From contig JAXMOK010000007.1 of assembly GCA_034669965.1 (NCBI GenBank), positions 76,202-140,201 of the forward strand: a stretch of 64,000 bases of DNA, read 5' to 3'. Positions 7,980 through 17,900 of the stretch are shown here, in pieces. The stretch comes from HXMU1420-13 sp034669965 (lineage in GTDB: Bacteria > Bacteroidota > Rhodothermia > Balneolales > Balneolaceae). Numbering within the stretch: the first letter of the stretch is position 1; each line of letters begins with the position of its first letter. A program made the translations under genes and the position numbers. The notes under the pieces were generated by a model, which was not told the DNA's origin, made no database searches, and saw nothing but the letters and a program-made list of their open reading frames with translations.

Positions 7980-10244
7980 TCAATTCGAAAACGCATTTTG
8001 CTCTAAGTAAGTATCTGCATGTTCGGGCTGAAGATGTTTTACTAGATATCGCGTTCGAATTTTTCGATAATGCTGTCCATGTGCACCGCGAATTCCATGA
8101 CGATTCCCCGGGTAAAACATCACATCGAAATCTTTGTCGGCTTTGATGAGTGCATCGATCAGCATAATGCTGTTTTGTGGATGCACATTATTGTCAATAG
8201 TACCGTGAATAATCATCAAGCTGCCCTTCAGGTTATCAGCGTAAGTCATTGCTGAACCTTCATCATATCCTGCCTTATTGCGCTGAGGTGTATCCATGTA
8301 TCGTTCGGTATAAATGGTATCGTAGCTTCTCCAGTCGGTAACCGGTGCGCCGGATACTCCAGCATGAAATAAATCAGGATAGCGAAGCATTAACATTGCA
8401 GTTGCATATCCACCGTATGAATGACCATACACTCCTACCCGATCACCGTCAGCATAATCGCGCTTGGTTACTTCTTTAATCACTTGTGCGTAATCGTCAA
8501 TTTCGTAGGTACCCAACTTCTTGTAATGCAAAGTACCGAACTCTTTGCCACGATTTCCGGAGCCACGGTAATTTGTCCGAACCACGATAAATCCAAGCTG
8601 AGCTAACTGCTGATACCCATCCGCATTTTTGTAGGTGCTGGTTACATCCTGATATTCAGGTCCGCCATACAAAGGGAGCACCACTGGATACTTTTTATTC
8701 GGATCGAAATCCACCGGCTTATAAATGGTTGCTACCAAATCTTCACTACCATCCGCTGATTTAAATATCATCAACTCCGGTTTCTCTAATCCATGTTTTA
8801 CCACTTTTTCGATATTGGTAGAAAACAATCCTCGAACTTCGTTGCCACTGGCTCGATACAGCGTTGCTTCGTATGGATAATCAAATCCCGTGAATAAGTC
8901 GGTATAATATTCGGCCGCATCGTTCATGCTGATAGAATGACGTCCCGGTCGCTCTGAAAGCTGTTTCATATTTGAACCGTCCATATCTACCACATAAAAA
9001 TGGCTTTCCAGTCCCATGTTTGAGTAAGCCGTGTAGTACACCTTATCGTTGTCTTCATCCACATTTATGATGCCCCCGACCGGGTTTTCGCCCATTGTTA
9101 GCTGGTTGATCAACGTGCCATCGAAGTTGTAATGGTAGATGTGATTGTAGCCACTTAATTCAGATGTCCAGATAAACGATTCACCATCTTCGAGCTGAAT
9201 GAAGTTATCATGCAAACTGATGTATGCATCTTCTTTTTCTTCAAAAATGGTGCGTACGCTTTTAGAGTCCAGATCGTAGGACAAAAACTCCAAGTGATTT
9301 TGCTGGCGATTCATTCGTCGGAAAGTAAGCTCGGAGCCATCGTTTTTCCAGATTGGTCGAACAATGTAATTATCGGCATTGCTGTTCGTAGGCACTTCTT
9401 CAATTTCGCCCGAATCGATATCAACAATAAAAAGCTTTAGCGTTGGATTCTCTTCCCCAGCTTTTGGATAGCGCATCAGTTCCAGCCCCGTTTCAAATTC
9501 CAGCTCGTGAATCACCGGATATTGAAACACATCCACTTCGTTGTACTGCAAATACGCGATTTTAGAATCATCCGGCGAAAACCAATACGCTTCACGTTCG
9601 CCGAATTCCTCGGGATACACCCAACTTGGGCGGCCATTCATTTGTTCTTCACTTCCATAAGTAAGGCGGGATTCTTCACCGGTAGCCGTATCAACCACGT
9701 AAATATCGTAGCCTTTAACGTGTGCAAATCTGCTGTAATCGTGCGAATAGGTACCATTCCAAAGCTGAGAAGCTTCCATGTTTCGCATTAACTCATCAGT
9801 GTATTGCGCGCGCTCCACTTCCGGTTTGATGAGTTTTCGCATTTTTCTATCGTCAAGATCAAAAACGAAGTCAGTGCCATCAACGGTAAAGTAAATTGCT
9901 TCGTCGGCCATCACAAAATCGAAATCTTTGAACGGGTAATTCTCTACATCACTTTCAGTAAGCTCATTGTATTGATTAATAATCGCCGATTTGGTTCTGC
10001 GATTGAACAAACGCGATTTCTTTTCGTTGGCGGGATTTACCTTAAAAAACTCAACCGTGCCATCATCATTTTCTTCCACCGATAGATAACCCATATCGCT
10101 AGGTAACCACGGCAAGCTCGATTGGCCGTCGTATTGGATAAACCCCGGAGAGTTCATCTCATTAAAAAGGTCGATGCCTGTTAATTGTGCCGAAACGCTT
10201 GCACTTGCTAGCAACAGCAATGCCATAATCGAAATCTTTCTCAT
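7980..10244 (-). CDS. Dipeptidyl peptidase IV-like prolyl peptidase (S9B), secreted
   Basis: 754 residues with a signal peptide (MRKISIMALLLLASASVSAQ). Residues ~30-500 form the beta-propeller, which includes a WVYPEEFGERE segment equivalent to the glutamates that bind the peptide N-terminus in DPP IV. The C-terminal alpha/beta hydrolase domain has the triad Ser609 (GHSYGG), Asp684 (GTIDNNVH) and His716 (GNRHGIRG). The enzyme removes X-Pro or X-Ala dipeptides from peptide N-termini in the periplasm, typical of peptide-feeding Bacteroidota-like bacteria. It is transcribed alone, divergent from the amidotransferase. Confidence 0.92.
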   Translation of the reverse strand: MRKISIMALLLLASASVSAQLTGIDLFNEMNSPGFIQYDGQSSLPWLPSDMGYLSVEENDDGTVEFFKVNPANEKKSRLFNRRTKSAIINQYNELTESDVENYPFKDFDFVMADEAIYFTVDGTDFVFDLDDRKMRKLIKPEVERAQYTDELMRNMEASQLWNGTYSHDYSRFAHVKGYDIYVVDTATGEESRLTYGSEEQMNGRPSWVYPEEFGEREAYWFSPDDSKIAYLQYNEVDVFQYPVIHELEFETGLELMRYPKAGEENPTLKLFIVDIDSGEIEEVPTNSNADNYIVRPIWKNDGSELTFRRMNRQQNHLEFLSYDLDSKSVRTIFEEKEDAYISLHDNFIQLEDGESFIWTSELSGYNHIYHYNFDGTLINQLTMGENPVGGIINVDEDNDKVYYTAYSNMGLESHFYVVDMDGSNMKQLSERPGRHSISMNDAAEYYTDLFTGFDYPYEATLYRASGNEVRGLFSTNIEKVVKHGLEKPELMIFKSADGSEDLVATIYKPVDFDPNKKYPVVLPLYGGPEYQDVTSTYKNADGYQQLAQLGFIVVRTNYRGSGNRGKEFGTLHYKKLGTYEIDDYAQVIKEVTKRDYADGDRVGVYGHSYGGYATAMLMLRYPDLFHAGVSGAPVTDWRSYDTIYTERYMDTPQRNKAGYDEGSAMTYADNLKGSLMIIHGTIDNNVHPQNSIMLIDALIKADKDFDVMFYPGNRHGIRGAHGQHYRKIRTRYLVKHLQPEHADTYLEQNAFSN

Positions 10245-10348
10245 ACTCTGAATACAATTAATTTTTAAAAACTCTGAGAAGATAGAATACGTAGCGCCAA
10301 CAAAGAAATTTTGTTAGTTAAAGTGTGTTTTGGTTTTATCTTTAAAGG

Positions 10349-11080
10349 ATGAAGCCGTTTTTACTCCTACAACATCGCTATTTGGATGAAGCCTCCGACA
10401 ATGAATTTGAGGCCGTTCTTTCTTATGGAAATCTACAACCGGATGAGCTCGTTCGTGTTCGCATGGATCAACAAAGTATAGCCGACATCAACCCGTTGGA
10501 ATATTCAGGCATTTTAACCGGGGGCGGACCAGCGAACATTAGCGATTCCGAGGACGAAAAATCAGCGATTCAAAAACGATTTGAGTTCGAATTGGCTGAA
10601 TTGTACCCGACCATTTTTGAGCATGACATTCCCTATCTGGGCATGTGCTATGGGATGGGGTCAATCACTCGTTTTTTGGGTGGCGATGTGGGTAAGCTAC
10701 AATTCAGCGAGCCGGTTGGAGCTGTCGCTATCACCAAAAACCAGGCGGCTACTGATCCGTTACTAGATGGAATTCCTGATACGTTCACCGCTCTGGCCGG
10801 ACATAAAGAATCGTGCCAGCAACTTCCAGAAAACGCCACTCTACTCGCATCATCTCCCGATTGTCCGGTACAAATGATCCGCTGTAAAAACAACATATAC
10901 GCCACACAATTTCATCCTGAACTGGATGTGGCCGGCATCACGTTGCGCATTAATGTGTATAAAAACCATGGTTACTTTAAGCCCGACGCAGCTCAGGATT
11001 TAGTTGATTCTTTGAATGATTTAGAAATCAAATATCCCCAAGTGATATTGAAGAATTTTGTGGCACGCTTTCGAAGCTGA
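10349..11080 (+). CDS. Class I glutamine amidotransferase domain protein
   Basis: 243 residues, a stand-alone GATase1 domain. The catalytic cysteine is Cys100 in LGMCYGMG, and the His-Glu pair is His189/Glu191 in TQFHPELD. The fold resembles the glutaminase part of GMP synthase, but no synthetase domain is present. Such lone proteins hydrolyse glutamine or gamma-glutamyl compounds or feed ammonia to an unknown partner. The gene is flanked by a divergent peptidase and a convergent murI, so context gives no partner. Confidence 0.82.
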   Translation: MKPFLLLQHRYLDEASDNEFEAVLSYGNLQPDELVRVRMDQQSIADINPLEYSGILTGGGPANISDSEDEKSAIQKRFEFELAELYPTIFEHDIPYLGMCYGMGSITRFLGGDVGKLQFSEPVGAVAITKNQAATDPLLDGIPDTFTALAGHKESCQQLPENATLLASSPDCPVQMIRCKNNIYATQFHPELDVAGITLRINVYKNHGYFKPDAAQDLVDSLNDLEIKYPQVILKNFVARFRS

Positions 11081-11162
11081 GTTTTCGACAATTAACGATT
11101 GCGAATAAATCTTTGTCCCTCTGCCCCTTTGATCCTTTCTCCTGACTCCTTGCACCTTCCTT

Positions 11163-12017
11163 CTATCCCAAACTCACCACTTCCACATTCTCGATCTTAC
11201 GACCTAAAAAACGCTCTGCCAATTCCTGAAAGCGTTGAGGTTGATCGCTTACGAAACACGAAAAATTTCCGCCGGTTTCATTTACAAGTTCCAGCTTCTT
11301 TAAATCCTGCATTGCGGAAGCCGCTATGGATTCGGCCGAATCTATGATATGAATGTTTTCATCGTGCAGAAATTTCTCAATAGCCGGTTTGAACAACGGA
11401 TAATGCGTACAACCGAGAATCAACGAGTTTATGCCTGAGTTTTCAAACTCCGACAGATATGCCGCTATGGTTTTATCGGCGATTTCGTTATCTGTCCACC
11501 CTTCCTCTGCGAGCGGCACGAAAAGCGGACATGCTTTTTGTCGAACTCTTACAGTTTTATCAAGCTGATGAATTGCTTTTTCGTAAGCACCGGAATTCAC
11601 TGTTGCCAATGTTCCGATTACAGCGACTTCATTGTGATCTGAAAACGAAACAGCCATTGCAGAGCCGGAAGTAATTACATCCAAAACCGGAACCTCGCCT
11701 GCCATTTCGATGATCTCAACTTTCGCCGATGCCGAAACCGTATTGCAAGCAATCAAAATCATTTTCACTCCTTTGTCCAATAAAAACCGGGTGATCTCCA
11801 GCGCATATTTGCGAACAGTTTCTTGCGATTTGATGCCATAAGGAACCCGTGCGGTATCCCCAAAATAAAGAATGTCTTCGTTGGGGAGTGCCTCCATAAC
11901 TGCTTTTGCCACAGTAAGTCCGCCAATGCCGGAGTCAAAAATTCCTATAGGTGCTATCTGTTTTTTCAATACTTTTGTGAGAACTAATTTTTGATGGGAA
12001 ATGTATTCATTTCTCAA
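11163..12017 (-). CDS. murI: Glutamate racemase
   Basis: Makes D-glutamate for peptidoglycan from L-glutamate, in the cytoplasm. Diagnostic motifs are PIGIFDSGIGGLTVAKAV, YFGDTARVPYG, the first catalytic cysteine in ACNTVSA, and the second in ILGCTHYPLF. The end coordinate uses a TTG at 12017, which gives an unusual ~22-residue N-terminal extension before PIGIFDSG; a TTG at 11969 would give a more usual start. No ATG is available in frame. No clear ribosome binding site favours either. It is divergent from the TonB receptor gene. Confidence 0.92.
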   Translation of the reverse strand: MRNEYISHQKLVLTKVLKKQIAPIGIFDSGIGGLTVAKAVMEALPNEDILYFGDTARVPYGIKSQETVRKYALEITRFLLDKGVKMILIACNTVSASAKVEIIEMAGEVPVLDVITSGSAMAVSFSDHNEVAVIGTLATVNSGAYEKAIHQLDKTVRVRQKACPLFVPLAEEGWTDNEIADKTIAAYLSEFENSGINSLILGCTHYPLFKPAIEKFLHDENIHIIDSAESIAASAMQDLKKLELVNETGGNFSCFVSDQPQRFQELAERFLGRKIENVEVVSLG

Positions 12018-12076
12018 TGCTTATTCATCGCAGTTTTCGCTGATGATCTAAACTCAATCGAATCCTTTTGTTCCGC

Positions 12077-14158
12077 ATGCGGCTAATTTTTACAGTAATC
12101 TTTTTCTTCTCGTTTCAATCCATTCTTTTTGCACAATTTGAACCTGACACCGTTAAGCGCGAGATCGAGGAAATCGTGGTTGTGGGCTACGAAACCAATC
12201 GAAATATTCTGGAAACTCCGGTGAGTGTGGCGTTGATAAATCCACAGACCATCACCAGCCTTGATGCTTCGAGTTTATTATTTGGCTTAAACACCGTGGC
12301 CGGAGTTCGGATGGAAGAACGTGCACCGGGCAGTTATCGAATTTCTCTGCGGGGCAGTTCTTTACGATCCCCGTTTGGGATCCGTAATGTGAAAGTTTAC
12401 TGGAATGGTATTCCTTACACCGAGCCTTCAGGTAGTACTTTTCTAAATCTGCTGGATGTGTGGAATATGCAATCGGTGGAAGTGATAAAAGGTCCAGCCG
12501 GCAGTTTGTACGGTGCCGGAAATGGAGGTGTGCTACTAATCGAAAGCACAAAACCGATGCTAAGCGATCAACTCAGCAGTTCTTTTTCGGCGGGTTCGTA
12601 TGGAAGTTATGCTTCGCGTTTGGCATATCACGATGCGCTTGAGAACGGTTCCCTTTCGTTCAAATATGCCACCCAACACACCGACGGCTACCGCAAGCAG
12701 TCTTTTCTTGATCGACGAGTGCTGGAAGTTTCCGGTGATGTGGAATATTCAGAAGGACGATCGATCGTTGCCAATGTGCTGTTTTCTGAATTGAATTACG
12801 GCATACCCGGCGGATTAAATGCCGATCAATTTGCTACCGATCCAACCCAAGCTCGGCCCGGTAATCCTTTTGCACTCGGCAGTGTGGATGCGAACGCAAG
12901 CATCAAACAAGAAGCACTTCTGTTCGGACTCACTCACAAATATCAAATCACCGATCGACTTTCGAACTCAGCTTCGGCATTTGGTACAATGAGTGATTTC
13001 GAAAATCCTTTCAATCTGGATTATAAAATCGACAGCCGGAAAAGCGGCGGTTTCAGAAGTCTTTACAACTATGATTTCTTTGCGGGTGATAACCCTGCTC
13101 AAATTACTTTTGGAACCGAATATCAGGCATCGAGCTATGCTTCCCGAAACTTCGAAAACGATTCTTCGCAAGTAGGCGCCCTCAATTTTGATGACGTTTT
13201 AAAAGTAAAAAGCACATCGTTTTATTTGTCTTCGCAAGTTGATGTGGGTGACAGCTGGATTATCAATGCCGGTTTTAGCGTGAATTTGCTGCGATACGAC
13301 ATCAACCGACTTACAACTAACGTTGACGGCGACACACCTGGAAACACCACCATCGATTTTGATACCCAATTTGTGCCCCGCCTTTCCATCGCCAAAAAAT
13401 TGAGCACTACGGTTACGGCTTTTGGTGGAATCGGATATGGATTTTCGCCACCCACTATCGAAGAAGTACGAACTAACGAAGGAAGTATCAACAGAAATCT
13501 TCAACCGGAAATTGGGGAGAATTTCGAACTTGGTATTCGCGGATATGCTTTTTCCGGGCGATGGGGTTTCGATGCTACCACTTTCTATTATCGCCTCAAC
13601 GATTCTATCGTTCAGCAACAGTCGGAACGAGGAACTGCACTGTTCAGAAATGCGGGAAGTACTCGTCAGTTTGGTCTTGAGTTGAATTCTTCGCTGATTT
13701 TGGTAGACGATCCGATGGGTTTTATTTCCAATCTGGAACTCAAAACTGCCTACACCTTCAATCATTTTCGATTTGATGAATATCTCACTTCCGATGGCGA
13801 CTTCAGCGGCAACCACTTAACCGGAGTTGCACCCAATGTATTGGTGAATACACTTCAACTGCGCCAAAAGAACGGCTTATACTCTATCCTCAGCCATACT
13901 TTTAATGACGAAATCCCTCTCGAAGATGACAATTCGGTGTATTCTGAATCTTATCAATTGGTACAATTAAAACTGGGCTGGAAGCAACGATTCGCTGAAA
14001 AACTGAATATCGATTTGGGCTGTGGCATCGACAACCTACTCGATGAGCAATACAGTCGCGGCTTTGATATAAATGCTTTCGGTGGGCGATACTACCAACC
14101 TGCTCCTGATAGAAATTGGTTTATTACACTCAGTATTAATTACGAATTAGGAATATAA
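12077..14158 (+). CDS. TonB-dependent outer-membrane receptor
   Basis: About 693 residues. A signal peptide (MRLIFTVIFFFSFQSILFAQ) is followed by a TonB-box-like region (EEIVVVGY) and the plug domain, with NTVAGVRMEERAPG, ISLRGSS and the EVIKGPAGSLYGAG motif, up to about residue 150. The rest is a 22-strand-type barrel ending in a C-terminal aromatic-rich strand. There is no N-terminal carboxypeptidase-like domain, so it is of the siderophore/vitamin type rather than a SusC-type protein. No substrate-specific gene or riboswitch is adjacent. The last four codons and the stop lie inside a perfect inverted repeat. A TTG at 12068 is an alternative start. Confidence 0.92.
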   Translation: MRLIFTVIFFFSFQSILFAQFEPDTVKREIEEIVVVGYETNRNILETPVSVALINPQTITSLDASSLLFGLNTVAGVRMEERAPGSYRISLRGSSLRSPFGIRNVKVYWNGIPYTEPSGSTFLNLLDVWNMQSVEVIKGPAGSLYGAGNGGVLLIESTKPMLSDQLSSSFSAGSYGSYASRLAYHDALENGSLSFKYATQHTDGYRKQSFLDRRVLEVSGDVEYSEGRSIVANVLFSELNYGIPGGLNADQFATDPTQARPGNPFALGSVDANASIKQEALLFGLTHKYQITDRLSNSASAFGTMSDFENPFNLDYKIDSRKSGGFRSLYNYDFFAGDNPAQITFGTEYQASSYASRNFENDSSQVGALNFDDVLKVKSTSFYLSSQVDVGDSWIINAGFSVNLLRYDINRLTTNVDGDTPGNTTIDFDTQFVPRLSIAKKLSTTVTAFGGIGYGFSPPTIEEVRTNEGSINRNLQPEIGENFELGIRGYAFSGRWGFDATTFYYRLNDSIVQQQSERGTALFRNAGSTRQFGLELNSSLILVDDPMGFISNLELKTAYTFNHFRFDEYLTSDGDFSGNHLTGVAPNVLVNTLQLRQKNGLYSILSHTFNDEIPLEDDNSVYSESYQLVQLKLGWKQRFAEKLNIDLGCGIDNLLDEQYSRGFDINAFGGRYYQPAPDRNWFITLSINYELGI

Positions 14159-14213
14159 AATTAGGAATACTCTGGGTGATGAAAGCCTATTCCTAATTTT
14201 ATATTCCTAATTC
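14144..14213. repeat. Perfect 26-bp inverted repeat overlapping the receptor stop codon
   Basis: Arms 14144-14169 and 14188-14213 are exact reverse complements, separated by 18 bases. The left arm contains the codons for the last residues (Glu-Leu-Gly-Ile) and the TAA of the TonB receptor gene. Each arm has two copies of the word AATTAGGAATA. It could act as an RNA 3' stem that stabilises the mRNA or helps termination, although no T run follows. Confidence 0.9.
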
Positions 14214-14392
14214 TTATTGGTGGATTCCGACGATTAGTCGGGAGACGGAGGATGTTCGATGCCAAGTAAAGAGCACTTTCACCTCCATTCTTAATTGAAT
14301 AATTCTGAATTGATAATTGCAGCCTATCAAATTCGGAACAAAATTCTCTCAATCGCCTATCAATAGTCAAATACTAATTAAAATTGAACATT

Positions 14393-14824
14393 ATGTTTAG
14401 ATCATTGATAACAAACACCACTTTAGGATTAATCCTCATTTTTACTGCCTGTAGCAACGAATCGCAGCAGAATATGAACGACCGCGTGGATGCCGCTCAG
14501 GATAAAGTTGAGAACGTAAGAAACGACATCAGCGAGAGTAGAGAAGAGTTTATTGATAATGCTGAAGACGAATTGGAAGAAGTTCGCGAAGAGCTTGCTG
14601 AGATCGAAAGCAATATCAAAGATGAATCCGAAGATATGACCGAAGAAACCAAGGAAGCTTGGGAAGATCTTACGAACCAACGTACAGAGCTTGAACGTGA
14701 AATCGACGAGTTAAAGGATGCTACCGAAGAAAATTGGGAAGAAGCAGCTGAAGCTATTGACGAATCGTTGGATAACTTCGCTGACAACGTAGAAGATTTC
14801 GCCGATGAATTAGGGATTGGATAA
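14393..14824 (+). CDS. Small acidic coiled-coil lipoprotein
   Basis: 143 residues from the ATG. A lipoprotein signal ends at LIFTAC (Cys at about residue 20). The remainder is one long, highly charged helix rich in Glu and Asp (EDELEEVREELAEIESN, DESEDMTEETKEAWEDL) with heptad-like spacing, so an elongated coiled coil facing the periplasm is likely. No enzyme motif exists. It may be a spacer or stress-type envelope lipoprotein; this is an inference. A TTG at 14384 would add three residues and weaken the signal peptide. Confidence 0.75.
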   Translation: MFRSLITNTTLGLILIFTACSNESQQNMNDRVDAAQDKVENVRNDISESREEFIDNAEDELEEVREELAEIESNIKDESEDMTEETKEAWEDLTNQRTELEREIDELKDATEENWEEAAEAIDESLDNFADNVEDFADELGIG

Positions 14825-14853
14825 TCAACACTCAATCTTCAATTTTCAATTTT

Positions 14854-14905
14854 CAATTAAGAATGATCAATGAGGCACTTTCCTTAATTGACTCATTCTT
14901 AATTG
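14854..14905. terminator. Hairpin between convergent genes
   Basis: Arms CAATTAAGAATGA (14854-14866) and TCATTCTTAATTG (14893-14905) are exact reverse complements, 26 bases apart. They sit between the lipoprotein stop (14824) and the converging stop of the large surface protein (14914), so a shared terminator or mRNA 3' stem is plausible. Confidence 0.4.
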
Positions 14906-14913
14906 ATCATTGA

Positions 14914-17900
14914 TTAAAACTTCCTCGCCAACACCACCGTCTCTTTAAACGTGCGATCTTTACCGGAAGCCGAATCATAAGCTTCGAACAACACGATGTA
15001 AATGCCCACCCTGTTTTTGGTTCGATCATCCGTTAGCCCATCCCAAATCATCGAGCCTTCAAATCCCGCCTGATAATTGTTCACCAACTCCCGAACTTCG
15101 CGACCGTAACGATCAAAAATCCGAACTCGAAGTAGATAATCTGGGGCGTCTAAACGATAATTGATGAAGAGATTATCTTCGAAGCCATCTTCATCGGGAG
15201 AGAAGGGATTGGGCGAAAAGGTAATTCCATTTTCATCCGGAGCCGCACCCGATTCCTGGTAAATGCTGTTTTCCATCAATGGCGTGCCGCCGGTTACGTG
15301 GGTACTCGACGACCAATTGCTGGCGTCATTACTCGGCCCGTTCGGGTCGATGCGTTCCAGCGCAACTCCTCGCGTATCAAAAATGTTGGGGTTTTGCCAA
15401 CTTTCGTCAAAATACACCGAGTCGATAGTCGCTCCCGTGCTATCTGCCAAGAAAACGGCATCATCCGACGAAGCCAAGCTCAAACTCGATCGGTCGGCAC
15501 GTAGTATGGATTGTTCATCAGTGCCTTCCAAATCAAAAAATCGAGCGGTTTTACTATCCTCAAAGTCAGAAGCTTCGTCTTCGGCATTCATCAGCACAAA
15601 TTTGTTGGGAGCAATCCATTTAAATCGCGTAGAGACAGGAATTATAGCCCTGATCTCGCCCTCTTCATCCGGTGCGTCATGAATGAACACTCCTTCGAGC
15701 GATACCGCTTTTTCCGATCGGTTATACAATTCGATGTATTCACTTTGATCGGGCAGATTGTCTTCGTTATCGGCGAGTGGGTTGTAAAGGATTTCGTTGA
15801 TGATTACATCGCCGGGTAGAAGTTTATCTGCAACCTGACCGGTAATCGTGTTTGCTACATTTCCTTTAAAGTCGGTGATGTTTGAAACGGACACTGAAGC
15901 GATGGCCATTGTGCTTACCTTACTGGGATTCGTCTGCTCAATCAACAACGAAATTTCTGATCCTACAAAATCCTGTTGATCATCCAGATTAACCAATGAT
16001 CCATTTACTGTTATCTCGGTATTGGAATTAAAACGCACTACTTCTGAAAACGCAACGAAGAGATCTGAATCATTCAATGAGCTAAATACGATTTCCGGTG
16101 GAGAATTATCCTCTTCAAAAACGGTGCTCATTAGTCCGGCAGACGTGCCCGACTCTGATGTAGAACTCGCCCAATTAGACGCATCGAATGATGCTGCTAC
16201 TGGATCTATGCGCTCTAAAGAAATACCGGGTGCATCCCCTCCCCATTCCGATCGATAAAACAAACTGTCGATGGTGATTCCATGCCGGTTTCTCAGAATC
16301 AGCTCGTCACCATCGTCGTTGAGTGATGGAAAACCGGCCAAATATGTTCCATTATCCAGACTTTGTGCAAAGTCTTCCTGATCGGTGAGTACCAAATATT
16401 CTCGGGCACTTAGAATGGTGTTCGCAGGAATTTGAACGCTGGAACCGGCATCCGCAAAGGTCCAATCGCTCAGATCGAAATTGGAATCGGTAGGATTATA
16501 AAGCTCCACAAATTCCGGTGAAGCGGCATCGGCTCGACGATAAAGAATTTCGTTGAAGACCACGCTTAACGGTGCCGCTTCACCGACTTCCACGTAGGTC
16601 AGGCTCAACATTTGCTCATTCTGAATGTTGCCAAATAAATCGCTCAAATTTCGAAGTTGAAGTTCTATGGTTTGGCCATCTTCAAATTGATTGTTATAAC
16701 CAATTCGAACTGTATCTCCCAGGTGTGCTGCTTCGACAGCATTGGAATTATAATTTTCGGGATTTGATGCAGATTCGCCAAAAAGACGCTCATCAAAAAC
16801 TAACTGAATGTGTGTATTTGAAACAAAACTAGCTTCCACTGCTATCGGGGGCTGAGTGTCCGGGGCAATTTCATTGGGCGATCCCGGAGTACCGAGGTTT
16901 AACGACGGGCTGTCTCCCCAATTTTCATTATAAATTCCTGATACCTCTACCGAACGACGTTCCAATGTCACCTCTTCCCCTCCCCAAGTACTGGCATAGG
17001 TGAGAGAATCCATCAAGACACCATCCGCATTTCGAAGCACCAGCTCGTCGGTTGTATTGTTTAGCGCAGGAAAACCGGGGACATCCAGCAGTTTGATTCC
17101 TCCAAAATTATCGAAAATGGTAGAATCCGGTGCGAGGACGGCATACTCACCGGCTTTGAGGAAAAACTGTTGGTCAGTTATTCGCTTTCGATTGCCGGAA
17201 TTGTCGTTGAAGGTCCACCCTTGAAGGTCGAAATTTTTGTTAGTTGGATTGTAGATTTCCACGAATTCTGAAAATCCCTCAGGAGCATCGTAGGCAAATT
17301 CCGTGATTTTTACTTCGCCTTCAGTAGCATCAGAGGTTACCACATATTCAAATTCGATGGCAATTCGATCATTTGTATTCCCGAAAAAATCGGTTTGATT
17401 GAAAACCTCAAGTAAGTTCAACTCAAAAAATGGGTTCTCAAAAGAAAGTCGAATGGTTTCCGGTTCTGCAAACTCAACTTCTGTAGGACGAATTATTATC
17501 GGAGAAGCTGAAAGCGGATTCGTTAATCCGAAATTCTGAATATTTGTGGCAGATGAATCCTGCAATCCTTCATCAAAGATTAATTGAATGGAGAAATCGT
17601 TAAGGATTTTGTAACCAGAAATAGCGGGCGGGGCTGTATCCGGTTCGATGTCGTTTTCCTGCCCCGGTGAGCCACCTAAGTTGTTGGGTGAATCACCCCA
17701 GTTCGCCGGAATGGCTGCTGAAACCGCTAAACTCCGTCGTTCGAGAGCTACATCCACACCGCCCCAGGCTGTAGTGTATTCGAGGGAATCGACTAAAGCA
17801 CCAGATCCATCGTAAAGGCGAATCTGATCGGAAGTGTTGTTTAGTGCGGGTAGCGAGACATCCACCGAAAACATCTCACCAAAAGTGGTTTCCAATGCTT

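Noticed and set aside
12018..12076. Riboswitch or iron/vitamin box upstream of the TonB receptor
   Set aside because: The spacer to murI is only ~60 bases, too short for a cobalamin or TPP riboswitch, and no Fur-like palindrome was seen.
13199..13816. Long open frame opposite the TonB receptor
   Set aside because: The plus strand encodes a clear receptor with conserved motifs; the reverse frame has no recognised domain and low-complexity content. A shadow.
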